Shown here: positions 42,101 through 52,737 of the stretch, piece by piece
Layout of the letters: every line of letters begins with the position of its first letter
How positions within the stretch are numbered: the stretch's first letter is position 1
Source: CAYZJD01 sp964483455
Lineage (GTDB): Bacteria; Acidobacteriota; Terriglobia; Bryobacterales; Bryobacteraceae
Length of the DNA stretch: 64,000 nucleotides
NCBI GenBank assembly: GCA_964483455.1
Contig: CAZACK010000002.1
Coordinates: forward strand, 39,622-103,621
Reading direction: 5' to 3'
Made by a program: the position numbers and the translations under genes
The notes under the pieces: generated by a model
What the model was told of the DNA's origin: nothing
The model's input: only the letters and a program-made list of their open reading frames with translations
Database searches by the model: none

Positions 42101-42253
42101 GCTGGTCAGAACGAGCACCTGGTTCGGCGTAATGTCCGGGACGGCGTCAATCGGCAGCCGTTGGAGGGAGTAGATCCCAAGGCCAATCACCAGCGCCGTT
42201 GCCAACAGGACGAGGAAACGGTACTGAAGTGCCCATGCCACGAGGCGTTGCAT
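39185..42253 (-). CDS. czcA: Heavy-metal efflux RND pump, CzcA/CusA family
   Basis: 1022 residues with the RND layout: N-terminal helix, large periplasmic porter loop, helices 2-6, second porter loop, last helices. The proton relay signature in helix 4, DFGLIVDGSVVMIEN, is the HME-RND form typical of divalent-cation pumps (Zn, Co, Cd, Ni), and TLDEGSILVMMYRVPGIS lies in the substrate loop. Driven by proton influx, these pumps send metals from periplasm or cytoplasm through the adaptor and outer-membrane channel. It is the last gene of the efflux operon, 0 bp after the adaptor gene. The metal cannot be fixed from sequence. Confidence 0.92.
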   Translation of the reverse strand: MQRLVAWALQYRFLVLLATALVIGLGIYSLQRLPIDAVPDITPNQVLVLTSAPSLSPVEAEQYLTFPVESAMSGLPGVERIQSVSKYGLSYVAVYFRENMDPYLCRRLVMERLPQAREAIPPGAGAPEMGPISTGLGEIYQFKVTGPGRSLMELRSILDWDIAPKLRSVPGIVEVNSHGGELKTYEVQVDSDKLMAYRVALRRVIEALERNNANAGGAYLERSEQQSLIRGEGLVDGLSDIENIVVGASPTGTPVLIRHLGDVRFAPMVRQGFATQDAKGEIVIGVAMMLLGENSRTVTERVKAKLAELQRSLPSGVRIEPLYDRSELVNRTIRTVSRNLVEGGLLVIAVLLLLLGSFKGGLIVSLAIPLSMLAAFGGMVYAGISGNLMSLGAIDFGLIVDGSVVMIENILRRRHQQPGEPALEAVRTAAKEVARPIFFGVLIIGLVYVPVLTLRGVEGKMFHPMALTVLFALAASLIIALALMPVLGYYAFRKSATERTSWLMRRLNAAYRPVLVRALRFPLLTAGVAALVFAVSLSVVPFLGAEFLPTLDEGSILVMMYRVPGISVSESLHGNEIIESVLRHFPEVDKVVSRTGRPEVAVDPMAIDQSDVYVFLKPRSQWPVKRTKNELIAAMKAALEKEAPGAAYSFLQPIQMRMQELMEAGVRSDIAVKLYGDDLMVLREKADQIAAAIRRVPGAGDVRAERVAGLPYLRIRIRREAIARHSLDAADVLNTVEATGGKVVGRVLEGNRRYALQVRFLSDQRSTVQAIGNLKVGDNEGHFIPLTQLADITEEEGPAQISRENVQRRITVEVNVRDRDLAGFVAEAREMIEKKVAIPPGYWVDWGGKFEQLESASRRLAITIPIALLLIFVLLYLNFGAARPALLIFLNIPLAATGGILALWSRGMPFSISAGVGFIALFGVAVLNGIVLLTYIGQLRGNGLPVETAVVEGAMTRLRPVLMTALVASLGFLPMAVSQGAGAEVQRPLATVVIGGLVTSTVLTLAVLPALYLWIEKRRRPA

Positions 42254-43426
42254 CTACTCCTCTCCCAGCTCGGCGCCCGCGAGAATCGACTTCAAGTGGA
42301 AAGCGCCCTGAACCACCACCGGCTCGCCGGGTTCGACCCCGGAGGCGATCTCCATCAGGCCGCCGATCTGCTTGCCGGTGACAACTTCCCGCCGTTCGAA
42401 TTGCGTGGAGGCTTTTCGGATGAAGAGAACATTCCTGCCGTCCACCTGCTGAACCGCTCCCACCGGCACGGCGATCGCGCGCCGGCGGAACCGGGTCGGC
42501 ACCTGCACGGCGGCGAACATGTCCAGCTTCAGCCGCATCTCGGCATTGGGAACTTCGCATCGCACTTTGGCCGTCCGGGTCTGGGGATCGAGCACGTCGC
42601 TAATGAAGGTGACCCGTCCGCGAAACGCCTCGCCCGGGTAGGTGTCCACCGAGATCACTGCGTCCTGGCCGACACGGATCAGCCCGAGGTCCTTCTCGTA
42701 GACCTCGGCCTGAGCCCAGACTTGGGTAAGATCGGCGATCCTGCAAAGTTCGGTTCCCGAGTCCACGACTTCTCCCGGCGCCGTAGTCGCCGAGATCACC
42801 ACGCCGGAAAACGGCGCCGCCACCGTGGTCACGACGGGGCTGCGGGCGTCGCCTTGCGGCGTGCCGAATCGCCGGAGCCGCGCCTGAATCCCTGCGATCA
42901 CGCTCTCCTGCGACCGGACGCTCTCTTCGAGCGCCTGCTGTTCGGCCTGGCTCTGTTCGTAATCCTTCCGCGGGGCGGCGCCGATTTCCGCGAGCCGCCG
43001 GGCCCGCTCCGTTTCCCGCGACCGCACGGCTGCCAGTATCTTGAGCCGCTGCAACTCGGCCCGCGCGGCCTCGAGTTGGGCGGTCAGTTCGCCGGCCTCG
43101 ATATTGTCGAACCGGACCAGGGCCTGACCTTTCCGAACTCGGTCGCCGGCCTTAACCAGGACGTCCTGAACGCGGCCGCGAGCCAGCGGCCGGATGGAGC
43201 TGACGCGCGTGTCGGCGGGCTGCACCGTTCCCGTGACTGGCAGATACTCGGTGAGCTGCTGGAGCCTGGCCGGCGCCACCTGCAACCCGACATGCTTCTG
43301 CGCCTCGAGATCCATGACGACGAGACCTTCCGGCGGCGCCGGTTCCCGGCCGGCCTCCGCCTCCGTCCTCGGATTCGAGCATCCAACAAGTGCTGCCAGA
43401 CTTAGTAAGGCCTGAAGCCTCTTCAT
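42254..43426 (-). CDS. Efflux RND periplasmic adaptor (CzcB/CusB type), lipoprotein
   Basis: 390 residues. Lipoprotein signal ending in AALVGCS. The membrane-fusion layout follows: beta-barrel and lipoyl halves near GRVQDVLVKAGDRVRKGQ and VDSGTELCRIADLTQVWAQ, with a coiled-coil hairpin between (about 110-200, Glu/Arg/Gln-rich). No extra metal-binding His/Met cluster is visible. The gene overlaps the outer-membrane channel gene by 4 bp and ends directly before the pump. It is the bridge of the tripartite exporter. Confidence 0.9.
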   Translation of the reverse strand: MKRLQALLSLAALVGCSNPRTEAEAGREPAPPEGLVVMDLEAQKHVGLQVAPARLQQLTEYLPVTGTVQPADTRVSSIRPLARGRVQDVLVKAGDRVRKGQALVRFDNIEAGELTAQLEAARAELQRLKILAAVRSRETERARRLAEIGAAPRKDYEQSQAEQQALEESVRSQESVIAGIQARLRRFGTPQGDARSPVVTTVAAPFSGVVISATTAPGEVVDSGTELCRIADLTQVWAQAEVYEKDLGLIRVGQDAVISVDTYPGEAFRGRVTFISDVLDPQTRTAKVRCEVPNAEMRLKLDMFAAVQVPTRFRRRAIAVPVGAVQQVDGRNVLFIRKASTQFERREVVTGKQIGGLMEIASGVEPGEPVVVQGAFHLKSILAGAELGEE

Positions 43427-44706
43427 TGCAGGTCTCCTCCCACCGCTCGCTCCAGCTCGGCGAACGCGCCCGCCGCTTCCGATCCGGTCTCGATGCGGGC
43501 CATCTGGGTCTCGGTCAAGCGGCGCTGTTCGTTCAGCACGTCCAGAAGGCGCAGTTGTCCCAGCGCGTAAGCCTGACGGATGATCTCGAGGTTCTTCTCC
43601 GATTGCTCAATGACGCCGCGATCGAAGACCTCCAGCGCTCGCGAGGCCGACTCCCAGCGGCGGAAGGCCGCCTCGACTTCCAGGGGAATCACCGACTCCA
43701 GGTGCTCGCGGCGGAGCCTGGCAGCCGCGGCGCGCGCGGCGGCTGCGTCGATATTCCCCTGGTTCCGGGTCCGTGTCAGCCACGGGATCGAAACGCCGAA
43801 GGTCAGGACATGGTCGCGGTCCGAGAGGGGCAACGGCGAGCCGGCCGGCGTCCGGCGCAGCGGATCCTCCAATTGCGACCAGCGCGGCGAGTACTGCGCG
43901 GAAAGGGTGAGATCCGGCCGGGCCAGCGCCTCTTCCAGTTCGACCTCGGCGGCGCCCTGCGACTCGAGGAGGCGCGCGAAGGCGAGGTCCGGCCGGCCGC
44001 GCAGGGCGCGTTGCTCCAGTTCATGCAGCAAAAGGCCGGGCGCAGCCTTGTCGAGAGCCGCCTTCAGAGCCGGCGCGTCGAGACCCCCGATCAGCGAGCG
44101 CAGTTCCACCAGAGTGGCCCTGGAACGGCCCAACACAGCGGTCTTCTGCGCCTCCGCGCGGTTCAGTTCGACCAGCAGTAGTTGGGCATCGAGCGGCGCG
44201 ACATCTCCCTGCTGAGCCCGGGCCTCCGTCAATCGGTAAGACTCGCGGGTCACCCTCAGCAAGTTGTCGAGCGCTTCGAGCTTGCCTTGCTCGGCCACGG
44301 CCTCGATGAACCGTTTCTTGACGGCGAAAGTGATTTGCCTCGTGCGCTCGGCAAGTTCCGCTTCGGCCAGGTCAACAGCAATCCGCGCCACCCGGAGACG
44401 CTTTCCCCGTTTCCCGGCGGTTTCGACCGGCTGGACGTATCCGATCGAAACCTCGTGCTCCCCTGGGGTGCCGAGCGGGCGGCCGCTGGCGCCGGTGACT
44501 TCCACCGCAGGCGCTGGACGAACGCCGGCTTGCCGAAGCAGGCCCTTCGTTTCCGCCAACCGCTGTCGGGCCGCCAGGAACTCCCGATTCGCTTCGAGCG
44601 CTTTCCGGACCGCGTCGCCGACAGTCAGCTCGGCTGTCTGCGCCGGCACACCTGCCGCCGCGCACATGCCAGCCAGGATCATGCACAAATCTCGTTTCCA
44701 AGCCAT
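43423..44706 (-). CDS. TolC-family outer-membrane efflux channel (CzcC type)
   Basis: 427 residues with a signal peptide ending at AAAGVPAQ. Two internal repeats of long helices separated by strands give the OEP architecture: VGDAVRKALEANREFLAARQ near 30 and the matching repeat near ELEQRALRGRPDLAFARLLE. YVQPVETAGKRGKRL and YALGQLRLLDVLNEQRRL are also typical of CzcC. It should trimerise in the outer membrane and open towards the adaptor. A small Cys-rich gene 38 bp upstream leads the operon. Confidence 0.9.
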   Translation of the reverse strand: MAWKRDLCMILAGMCAAAGVPAQTAELTVGDAVRKALEANREFLAARQRLAETKGLLRQAGVRPAPAVEVTGASGRPLGTPGEHEVSIGYVQPVETAGKRGKRLRVARIAVDLAEAELAERTRQITFAVKKRFIEAVAEQGKLEALDNLLRVTRESYRLTEARAQQGDVAPLDAQLLLVELNRAEAQKTAVLGRSRATLVELRSLIGGLDAPALKAALDKAAPGLLLHELEQRALRGRPDLAFARLLESQGAAEVELEEALARPDLTLSAQYSPRWSQLEDPLRRTPAGSPLPLSDRDHVLTFGVSIPWLTRTRNQGNIDAAAARAAAARLRREHLESVIPLEVEAAFRRWESASRALEVFDRGVIEQSEKNLEIIRQAYALGQLRLLDVLNEQRRLTETQMARIETGSEAAGAFAELERAVGGDLQ

Positions 44707-44744
44707 CTTCGACTCCTGATATGAACTGAAACAACGTCAGGAAG

Positions 44745-45044
44745 TCAGGGTCTGGGAGGGTGGTAGATGCTGGCGGGATGAGAGAGAGGAGAATGTGCCC
44801 CAGGAAGCGGCGGCACGGGAGCGACCCGGTCGGAGGCTTCCAGCACGAACCGGCTTGACACGACCACATGAATGCAGCAGCACAGGCAGTCGTCTTCAGA
44901 AGACTGACCTGGGGCGCCGCTCGATCCGGTGCTCTCGGACCGGCAAGTCGAGGGTGACAACACATCGCAGGCCAGAAGTTCCCCCGCTGCCATCAGAAGC
45001 AGAAGGGTCGCGACCACCCGCATGGCTGTCGCCGGCTTGCTCAC
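44745..45044 (-). CDS. Small secreted Cys-rich protein at the head of the efflux operon
   Basis: 99 residues. A signal-like start (MRVVATLLLLMAAGELLAC) is followed by a cysteine-rich stretch with DDCLCCCIHVVVSS (four Cys and one His in a row of seven residues). The Cys-Cys-Cys-x-His arrangement is well placed to bind a soft metal in the periplasm. The C-terminal third is Pro/His-rich (HSPLSHPASIYHPPRP). The gene lies just upstream of the channel gene on the same strand. Metal sensing, buffering or delivery to the pump is a fair inference; no family name is known to me. Confidence 0.6.
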   Translation of the reverse strand: MSKPATAMRVVATLLLLMAAGELLACDVLSPSTCRSESTGSSGAPGQSSEDDCLCCCIHVVVSSRFVLEASDRVAPVPPLPGAHSPLSHPASIYHPPRP

Positions 45045-45076
45045 GTCCTATCGTTCATCTTCCCACAAAGGCGAAC

Positions 45077-45779
45077 TCACTTCTTCTTCAGCCGCAGGGG
45101 GAACTCGGCGCCGCCCTGGCTCCACTCCCCGGCGAGTTCAGTTTTGTCGTCGCTGAGCTTGGCGTCGTAGGCGGCGCCGATTTGCTTCAGCTCGAGCTTC
45201 AGGTTCGCCCCGGCCTGCCTGATCGTGGTGATCGGGATGTTCCTGGCGCACTGATCGAGGCTGTCGACGGATCCGGTGGCCTTGCCGTCGGAGCCGCTCG
45301 CCAGCTTGACGACGAGTCGCAGGCTCGTGCCGGCCGCGTCCAGCGTGCCTTCCCAGGCGCCTTCGAGTTCCTTATCGATAGGTGTGCTCTTCGACGGCAC
45401 GGAAATCGTGGCGTCGCCGGTTCGCTCGAGCCGGAACGGCACCGTGCCGCCTCCCTGGCTCAGCGTGCCGGCCATCGTCTTGCCGTCTTCCGCAAGCTTG
45501 GTCACGAATGCCGGATCGCCCGGCACGCCCTTCATCGCAAAGGCGACTTCACTCGCTTTGACGGAAATGTCGGAGAGCGGCCAGTCCTTCAGCCCCTGCA
45601 CGGGGATATCGGTTTCCCCGATCCAGCCGCCTTTTTCGTCTTGCGATGCCCAGCGCACCTTGTCCGGGCACGTCGATCGAACCTCTCCAGTGGCCTGAGG
45701 CGGCCGGCTTGGTCTGCGCCAGCGCCCAGGCGGCGCAGATGGCTGAAATCAGCACGGCCTGGCGGATGGAGTGTCGCAC
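45077..45779 (-). pseudogene. Secreted protein gene with an internal frameshift
   Basis: The 5' part starts at GTG (complement 45777-45779) after AAGGAG and encodes a signal peptide (HSIRQAVLISAICAAWALAQ) then GHWRGSIDVPGQ. The 3' part is in another frame: WASQDEKGGWIGETDIPVQG onward to a clean C-terminus at PLRLKKK. Both halves belong to one beta-rich secreted family, with two similar units of about 85 residues (e.g. GVPGDPAFVTKLAEDGKTMAG). The join is near 45640-45665, at CAAGACGAAAAAGG. The frameshift may be a true mutation or an assembly error. Confidence 0.6.
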
Positions 45780-46027
45780 GGGGATCTCCTTGGTGCGCCT
45801 CACAATTGAATTGTAGATGGTTTCGCGCCTGAACCAACGGCACACCCGTCTTCAAAGGCGCCATCATGGTGCGATGGTGTCCGCCTGACTAGAGACTCCG
45901 GACCGCAACGAATTTGGGGTGATTGAGTCAAGATTGGACAGAGGCGCACCCCGCTGACAATGGCTCACTCCATGACGATTCGGTGGGTTCGACGGGTCAG
46001 GACCGGCAACATCGCCAGCGCGCGTCA

Positions 46028-46113
46028 GCCGCCGAAATACTTCGGGCCGCCGAGGAACGCCGAAGAACGCGGATAGGGCCCTCAGGATCATCGGCGTTTA
46101 TCAGCGGCTTGAA
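46028..46113. repeat. Dispersed inverted repeat, copy B
   Basis: It carries CCGCCGAGGAACGCCGAAGAACGCGGA and, 30 bases on, CATCGGCGTTTATCAGCGGC: the same core as copy A at 21060-21104 (GAACGCCGA ... TCGGCGTT), but longer and diverged. It directly borders the broken enolase-superfamily fragment, whose reading frame runs into it. Confidence 0.7.
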
Positions 46114-46114
46114 A

Positions 46115-46307
46115 CCCTGGTCGGTCTGAGGCGGAGCCTTGCTAGCCTCTTCTTCGAGTGGAGTTGCCGCAGTGGGGATCTCAATGGCAAAGACATCGAC
46201 ACCCGTAATACGAACCGGCTTGGCCCCTTGCGCCACGGCGCGCAAGGGTTCCAAACATGCGGCCGTCATGGATCCAGCCACGCCGCCGCGAACGTGCGTC
46301 GCGTCAT
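46115..46307 (-). pseudogene. Truncated 5' end of an enolase-superfamily gene with Tat signal
   Basis: ATG (complement 46305-46307) reads MTRRTFAAAWLDP and then stops; a neighbouring frame continues AACLEPLRAVAQGAKPVRITGVDVFAIEIPTA, which is the end of a signal and the start of a mandelate-racemase/enolase N-terminal domain. So the Tat leader carries a frameshift, and the domain ends after about 60 residues at the dispersed repeat. It lies just downstream of the intact paralogue-like gene and reads in the same direction. Confidence 0.6.
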
Positions 46308-46342
46308 CTTCTTCGCCTTTCCGCGACCGAGCGGCGCGGGCC

Positions 46343-47626
46343 CTACTCGGCCACGATGTCCCACCCGAAACCCGGCCTGTCCAGAGGCCGGGTGTAAATC
46401 CCTTCCGGGCCGCGCGTGATCAGGTGCTCCTGCTCCCAGTAACTGTACACCTCCTCGGGGCCGCCGGCCGGCGGCCAGAAAAACTCGGCCCAGGGCGAGT
46501 TCGGAGTCGCCATGATGAAATGCGTCGCGAACGGCGATGATCCGCCCAGATGCGGAATCACCGGAGTGTCGTAGGCCGAGGCGATGGCGGCGATTCGCAT
46601 CAGCTCGGTCAGGCCGCCGCACCATTGAATGTCGGGCTGCCAGATGTGGGCGCCCGAATGTTGCGCCAGCCGCTTGAATTCATAGCGCGTATAGAGATGC
46701 TCGCCGGTGGTGATCTTGCACGTCTTGATCTGGGCCTTGAGCCTGGCGTGCCCTTCGTAATCGTCGGCCATCAGCGGCTCCTCGATCCAGTAGACGTTGT
46801 ATGGTGCGACGGCATCCGCCAGCTCGAGCGTGTAGGGCTCGGTGAGCGACATCCAGCAATCCAGCATGATCTCGCCGTCCGGACCCAGTTGCTCCCGGGT
46901 GTACTGCACCAGTTCCGCATTCTTCTTGAGCCCGTTGCGCCCGTCGAGAGGCCCGTACGGAAGAGCGAGCTTGATCCGCTTGAAGCCGATCTTCTTCTTC
47001 CACAGCACGTCGTTCAAGGTGGCATACGAGGGAATCCGCGGCTTTGTCGCGCCGCCGATCAGCTTGTAGACCGGCATGCCGGTAGCCTTGCCGATGATGT
47101 CCCACAACGCCAGATCGACGCCGCTGATCGCATGGACCGCCGCTCCCGCCCGGCCGTATGTGAGCGTGTTCAGATACATGACGTCCCACAGCCGGGCGAC
47201 ATCGAACGGGTCCTGGCCCACCAGCCACTTTGCCAGGTCGAGGACATGAGCTGTCCCGCCGTTGCCACCGCGGCCATAACCGGTCACACCCTTATCCGTG
47301 GTGATCTGCACGGTGAAAGCCCCGGCGACGCCAGGGAAGAGCGGGAGATTCGGGTCAAATGTCGCGCCAGCCGATTGGCGTCCCGTGCCGTACTTGTTCA
47401 TAGGCAGGGACTTGTCTGCCTGCGGCGCGGACCATCTTTCGTGAGCGATGCTGTATGGCGCGAAACGCTTGCGCGTCCAGCCTTCCACAAGGCGCAGGCC
47501 GGTGATCTTCAGCCCGCTCTTTTCGGACTGGAAATCAAGAGCCGGCTCCTGCGCCGAGGCTTCGTTGAGTGCCAGAGCGGAAGCGGCTGCGCCTGCTGTG
47601 GCAGGCAAGAGATCTCTTCGCGTCAT
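46343..47626 (-). CDS. Exported enolase-superfamily dehydratase (L-rhamnonate dehydratase-like)
   Basis: 427 residues; ATG 47626 gives a Tat-like leader, TRRDLLPATAGAAASALAL. The fold is complete: capping domain with TTDKGVTGYGRGGNGG, the base KxK in FKRIKLALP, metal ligands D (MLDCWMSL), E (WIEEPLM) and E (TTGEHLYTRYEF), and a His in VIPHLGGSS. WCGGLTELMRIAAIASAYDTP is a hallmark of the rhamnonate dehydratase subgroup, which removes water from a sugar acid. Export of such an enzyme is unusual. Divergent from the isomerase-fold gene at 47913, with which it may share a pathway. Confidence 0.82.
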   Translation of the reverse strand: MTRRDLLPATAGAAASALALNEASAQEPALDFQSEKSGLKITGLRLVEGWTRKRFAPYSIAHERWSAPQADKSLPMNKYGTGRQSAGATFDPNLPLFPGVAGAFTVQITTDKGVTGYGRGGNGGTAHVLDLAKWLVGQDPFDVARLWDVMYLNTLTYGRAGAAVHAISGVDLALWDIIGKATGMPVYKLIGGATKPRIPSYATLNDVLWKKKIGFKRIKLALPYGPLDGRNGLKKNAELVQYTREQLGPDGEIMLDCWMSLTEPYTLELADAVAPYNVYWIEEPLMADDYEGHARLKAQIKTCKITTGEHLYTRYEFKRLAQHSGAHIWQPDIQWCGGLTELMRIAAIASAYDTPVIPHLGGSSPFATHFIMATPNSPWAEFFWPPAGGPEEVYSYWEQEHLITRGPEGIYTRPLDRPGFGWDIVAE

Positions 47627-47912
47627 CGTCGTCCTCGTTTCCCCAATCGGAGACAGCATACTTCAATGCGCACTGGAGTTCATGCAGCCAAGCCGCGGTC
47701 GGCGCGGCAGTCAACCAGGCGCGAGGAAGCCCCCGTATCGCCGACCCGGCGCCGGCAAGCTCCTTTTTCCCGCAGGCAGTTGCCGGCTGTCGGCGCTGGA
47801 ATCCTTCCACGGCTCTTCGAGCCTGCCGCCCCGCTTGCGGACCGGCCAATTCCCCGATCTGCCTCATTGGGAGTTTCAGATCTGATATATAAGAACGGAA
47901 AGGAGCGGAACG

Positions 47913-49322
47913 ATGAACCAGCACGAAGTGACGCGGCGTGGTTTCCTCACCGGCTGTGCGGCTTGCGCTGCCGGAGCGGCCTGCCCGGCGTGGGCGATGC
48001 GGGCCGGCGCCGGCGCAACGGCGCCGCAAGCGGGCGAGAGGACAGTCTTGCGGCTCGTGTTCTCGCACATCCCGAAGGAAAAGGAGACGTGGCCGTACCA
48101 GGGCTACGACTACGACAAGCGGAAGCAGGAACTGCTCGCGCAGCTTCAGCAAGCCTGCCCGAACGTGGACTTCCGGCCGGTGACGGCGATGAACACCGAG
48201 GACGCCCGAAAGCTGCTGGAAAGCGACGGCGAAGTGGACGGCTACCTGGTCTACATGGTCGGCCTCTGGACCGGCGCCGGGCGGACGCTCGCCGCCTCGG
48301 GCCGCCCGGTGCTGTTCGTCGATGACCTGTACGCCGGCTCGGGCGAGTACCTCATCGCCCTGTCCGAGGCCAAGCGGAAGGGGTATAAGGTCGCCGGCGT
48401 CGCCTCGACCCGCTTCGACGACGTCGTCCAGGCCGTGCGCGCCTTCGAGTGCATGAAGCAGCTCCGCTCCTCAGTGATCCTCGACGTCACCGACCGCGAC
48501 CCGGCGGCCAATGCGGATGCCATCCGGGAAATGTTCGGCACGAAAGTGGCTCAGATCACCGGCGCCGAGATCAACGAAGCCTACGCCAAGGCGGACAAGG
48601 CCGAAGCGCAGCAGGCCGCCCGTCGATGGATGAAGGAAGCCAAGAGGATTGTCGAGCCGTCAACGGAGGAAATCGAAAAGTCCGGCTTGATGTACGTCGC
48701 CATGCGCGACCTGATGGAGAAGCATGGCTCGCCGGCCCTCACCATCGACTGCCTGAACCTGTTCTACGGCGGAAAGCTCCAGGCGTATCCGTGTCTCGGA
48801 CTGTTCCAGTTCCTGAACGAAGGCAAGGTGGGCGCCTGCGAGGCCGACCTCCAGTCCACCATCACCATGCTGCTGATGGCCTACCTCACCGGACGGCCCG
48901 GCTACATCTCCGACCCGGTGGTCGACCAGGCCAAGAGCCAGATCATCTACGCCCACTGCGTGGCGCCGAACAAGGTGTACGGTCCGAACGGGCGGTCGAA
49001 TCCGTACCACATCCGCAGCCACTCGGAGGACCGCAAGGGCGCCTCCGTGCGGTCGCTGCTGCCGGTTGGGGAAATCACCACCACGCTCAAGTACCACCCG
49101 ATCCTCAAGGAGGTGGTAATCCACCAGGCAAAAACCGTCGCCAACATCGACGAAGACAAGGCCTGCCGGACGAAACTGGCGGCGGAGGTTCGCGATGTGA
49201 CCAAGATCGTCGCCGAGTGGGACCGGCACGGCTGGCACCGGGTGACGTACTACGGGGATTACAAGCGGCCCGTGGAGACGATCAGCGCGCTGCTGGGGTT
49301 CAAAGTGGTCGAGGAAGGGTGA
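47913..49322 (+). CDS. Tat-exported sugar-isomerase-fold protein (L-fucose isomerase-like), second copy
   Basis: 469 residues. RBS GGAAAGGAG lies just upstream (47897-47905) of ATG 47913. The leader has the Tat motif TRRGFLTGCAACAAGAAC and again a Cys-rich stretch. The body follows the L-fucose/arabinose isomerase-like pattern: GACEADLQSTI, IYAHCVAPNKVYG and HIRSHSEDRKG contain the acidic and His residues of the metal site and match the positions in the protein at 28726. The Rossmann-like N-terminal part carries VDGYLVYMVGLWTG. Whether it isomerises a sugar or only keeps the fold is unknown. Divergent from the exported dehydratase. Confidence 0.75.
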   Translation: MNQHEVTRRGFLTGCAACAAGAACPAWAMRAGAGATAPQAGERTVLRLVFSHIPKEKETWPYQGYDYDKRKQELLAQLQQACPNVDFRPVTAMNTEDARKLLESDGEVDGYLVYMVGLWTGAGRTLAASGRPVLFVDDLYAGSGEYLIALSEAKRKGYKVAGVASTRFDDVVQAVRAFECMKQLRSSVILDVTDRDPAANADAIREMFGTKVAQITGAEINEAYAKADKAEAQQAARRWMKEAKRIVEPSTEEIEKSGLMYVAMRDLMEKHGSPALTIDCLNLFYGGKLQAYPCLGLFQFLNEGKVGACEADLQSTITMLLMAYLTGRPGYISDPVVDQAKSQIIYAHCVAPNKVYGPNGRSNPYHIRSHSEDRKGASVRSLLPVGEITTTLKYHPILKEVVIHQAKTVANIDEDKACRTKLAAEVRDVTKIVAEWDRHGWHRVTYYGDYKRPVETISALLGFKVVEEG

Positions 49323-49343
49323 ACGCCGGCGCGCTCAATCTGA

Positions 49344-52033
<2,690 letters not shown>

Positions 52034-52050
52034 AAGTGTGCTCCTTGCGA

Positions 52051-52737
52051 TCAGCCGCCGACCAGTCCGGTCAGCACCGCCACCGGGATGGAGATGTTGC
52101 CCGCGCCGATGAAGATCGCGAACAACGCCGCGAGGCGCTTGAGCCAAAGGCTGTAGCGCGGGTGGCTGACGCCCAGCGTCTGGAACATGCTCCACACACC
52201 GTGATAGAGGTGCATCGAGAGAAGCAGCATTGCGATGATGTACGTGACCGACACCGGCACGATGCGGAAGCCCTGGACGACGTTGTTGTACACGTCCAGT
52301 TCCCTGAAGGGCAGGTTCACCGAGCCGGTGGTCAGGTGGAGGATATGAAACAGGACGAAGAAGCCGATGATCGGGCCGCTCCAGAGCATCGTGCGCGAAG
52401 CGTAGCCGGCCGGCACGTTCTGCACTTTGACGTACCGGTCGGGCCGCGCGGCGCGGTTCAGCAACCAGAGCTGGATCGAGGAAAGGATGTGCAGCCCCAC
52501 GCAGGCGAGCAGCACGATCCTCGCCGTCCATAGCAGCGGCGGCTTGGAGTGCAGGAATCGCGCGTAGGCGTTGATCTGCTCCGGGCCAAGGTAGATTTGC
52601 AGGTTGCCGATCAGGTGGGCCAGGACGTAGCCGAACAGGACGAATCCGGTCGCCGCCATGACGGCCTTCTTGCCGATCGCCGCCTGGTAGAACCGGAAGG
52701 CTCGATCCCCGCCCAGATCGAGCGCGATGGTGCTCAT
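52051..52737 (-). CDS. sdhC: Succinate dehydrogenase cytochrome b558 subunit
   Basis: 228 residues with five membrane helices, e.g. GKKAVMAATGFVLFGYVLAH, LLWTARIVLLACVGLHILSS, WSGPIIGFFVLFHILHLTTG, YIIAMLLLSMHLYHGVWSMF and LAALFAIFIGAGNISIPVAVL. His residues in these helices (LAHLIG, LHILSS, FHILHL, MHLYHG) can ligate two b hemes. The single-subunit anchor defines the b558-type complex. It is the first gene, with GGAGG before ATG 52737. Confidence 0.92.
   Translation of the reverse strand: MSTIALDLGGDRAFRFYQAAIGKKAVMAATGFVLFGYVLAHLIGNLQIYLGPEQINAYARFLHSKPPLLWTARIVLLACVGLHILSSIQLWLLNRAARPDRYVKVQNVPAGYASRTMLWSGPIIGFFVLFHILHLTTGSVNLPFRELDVYNNVVQGFRIVPVSVTYIIAMLLLSMHLYHGVWSMFQTLGVSHPRYSLWLKRLAALFAIFIGAGNISIPVAVLTGLVGG

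Noticed and set aside
41477..43405. Long plus-strand frame opposite the metal efflux adaptor
   Set aside because: Shadow of the minus-strand CzcB/CzcA genes; no family-like motif.
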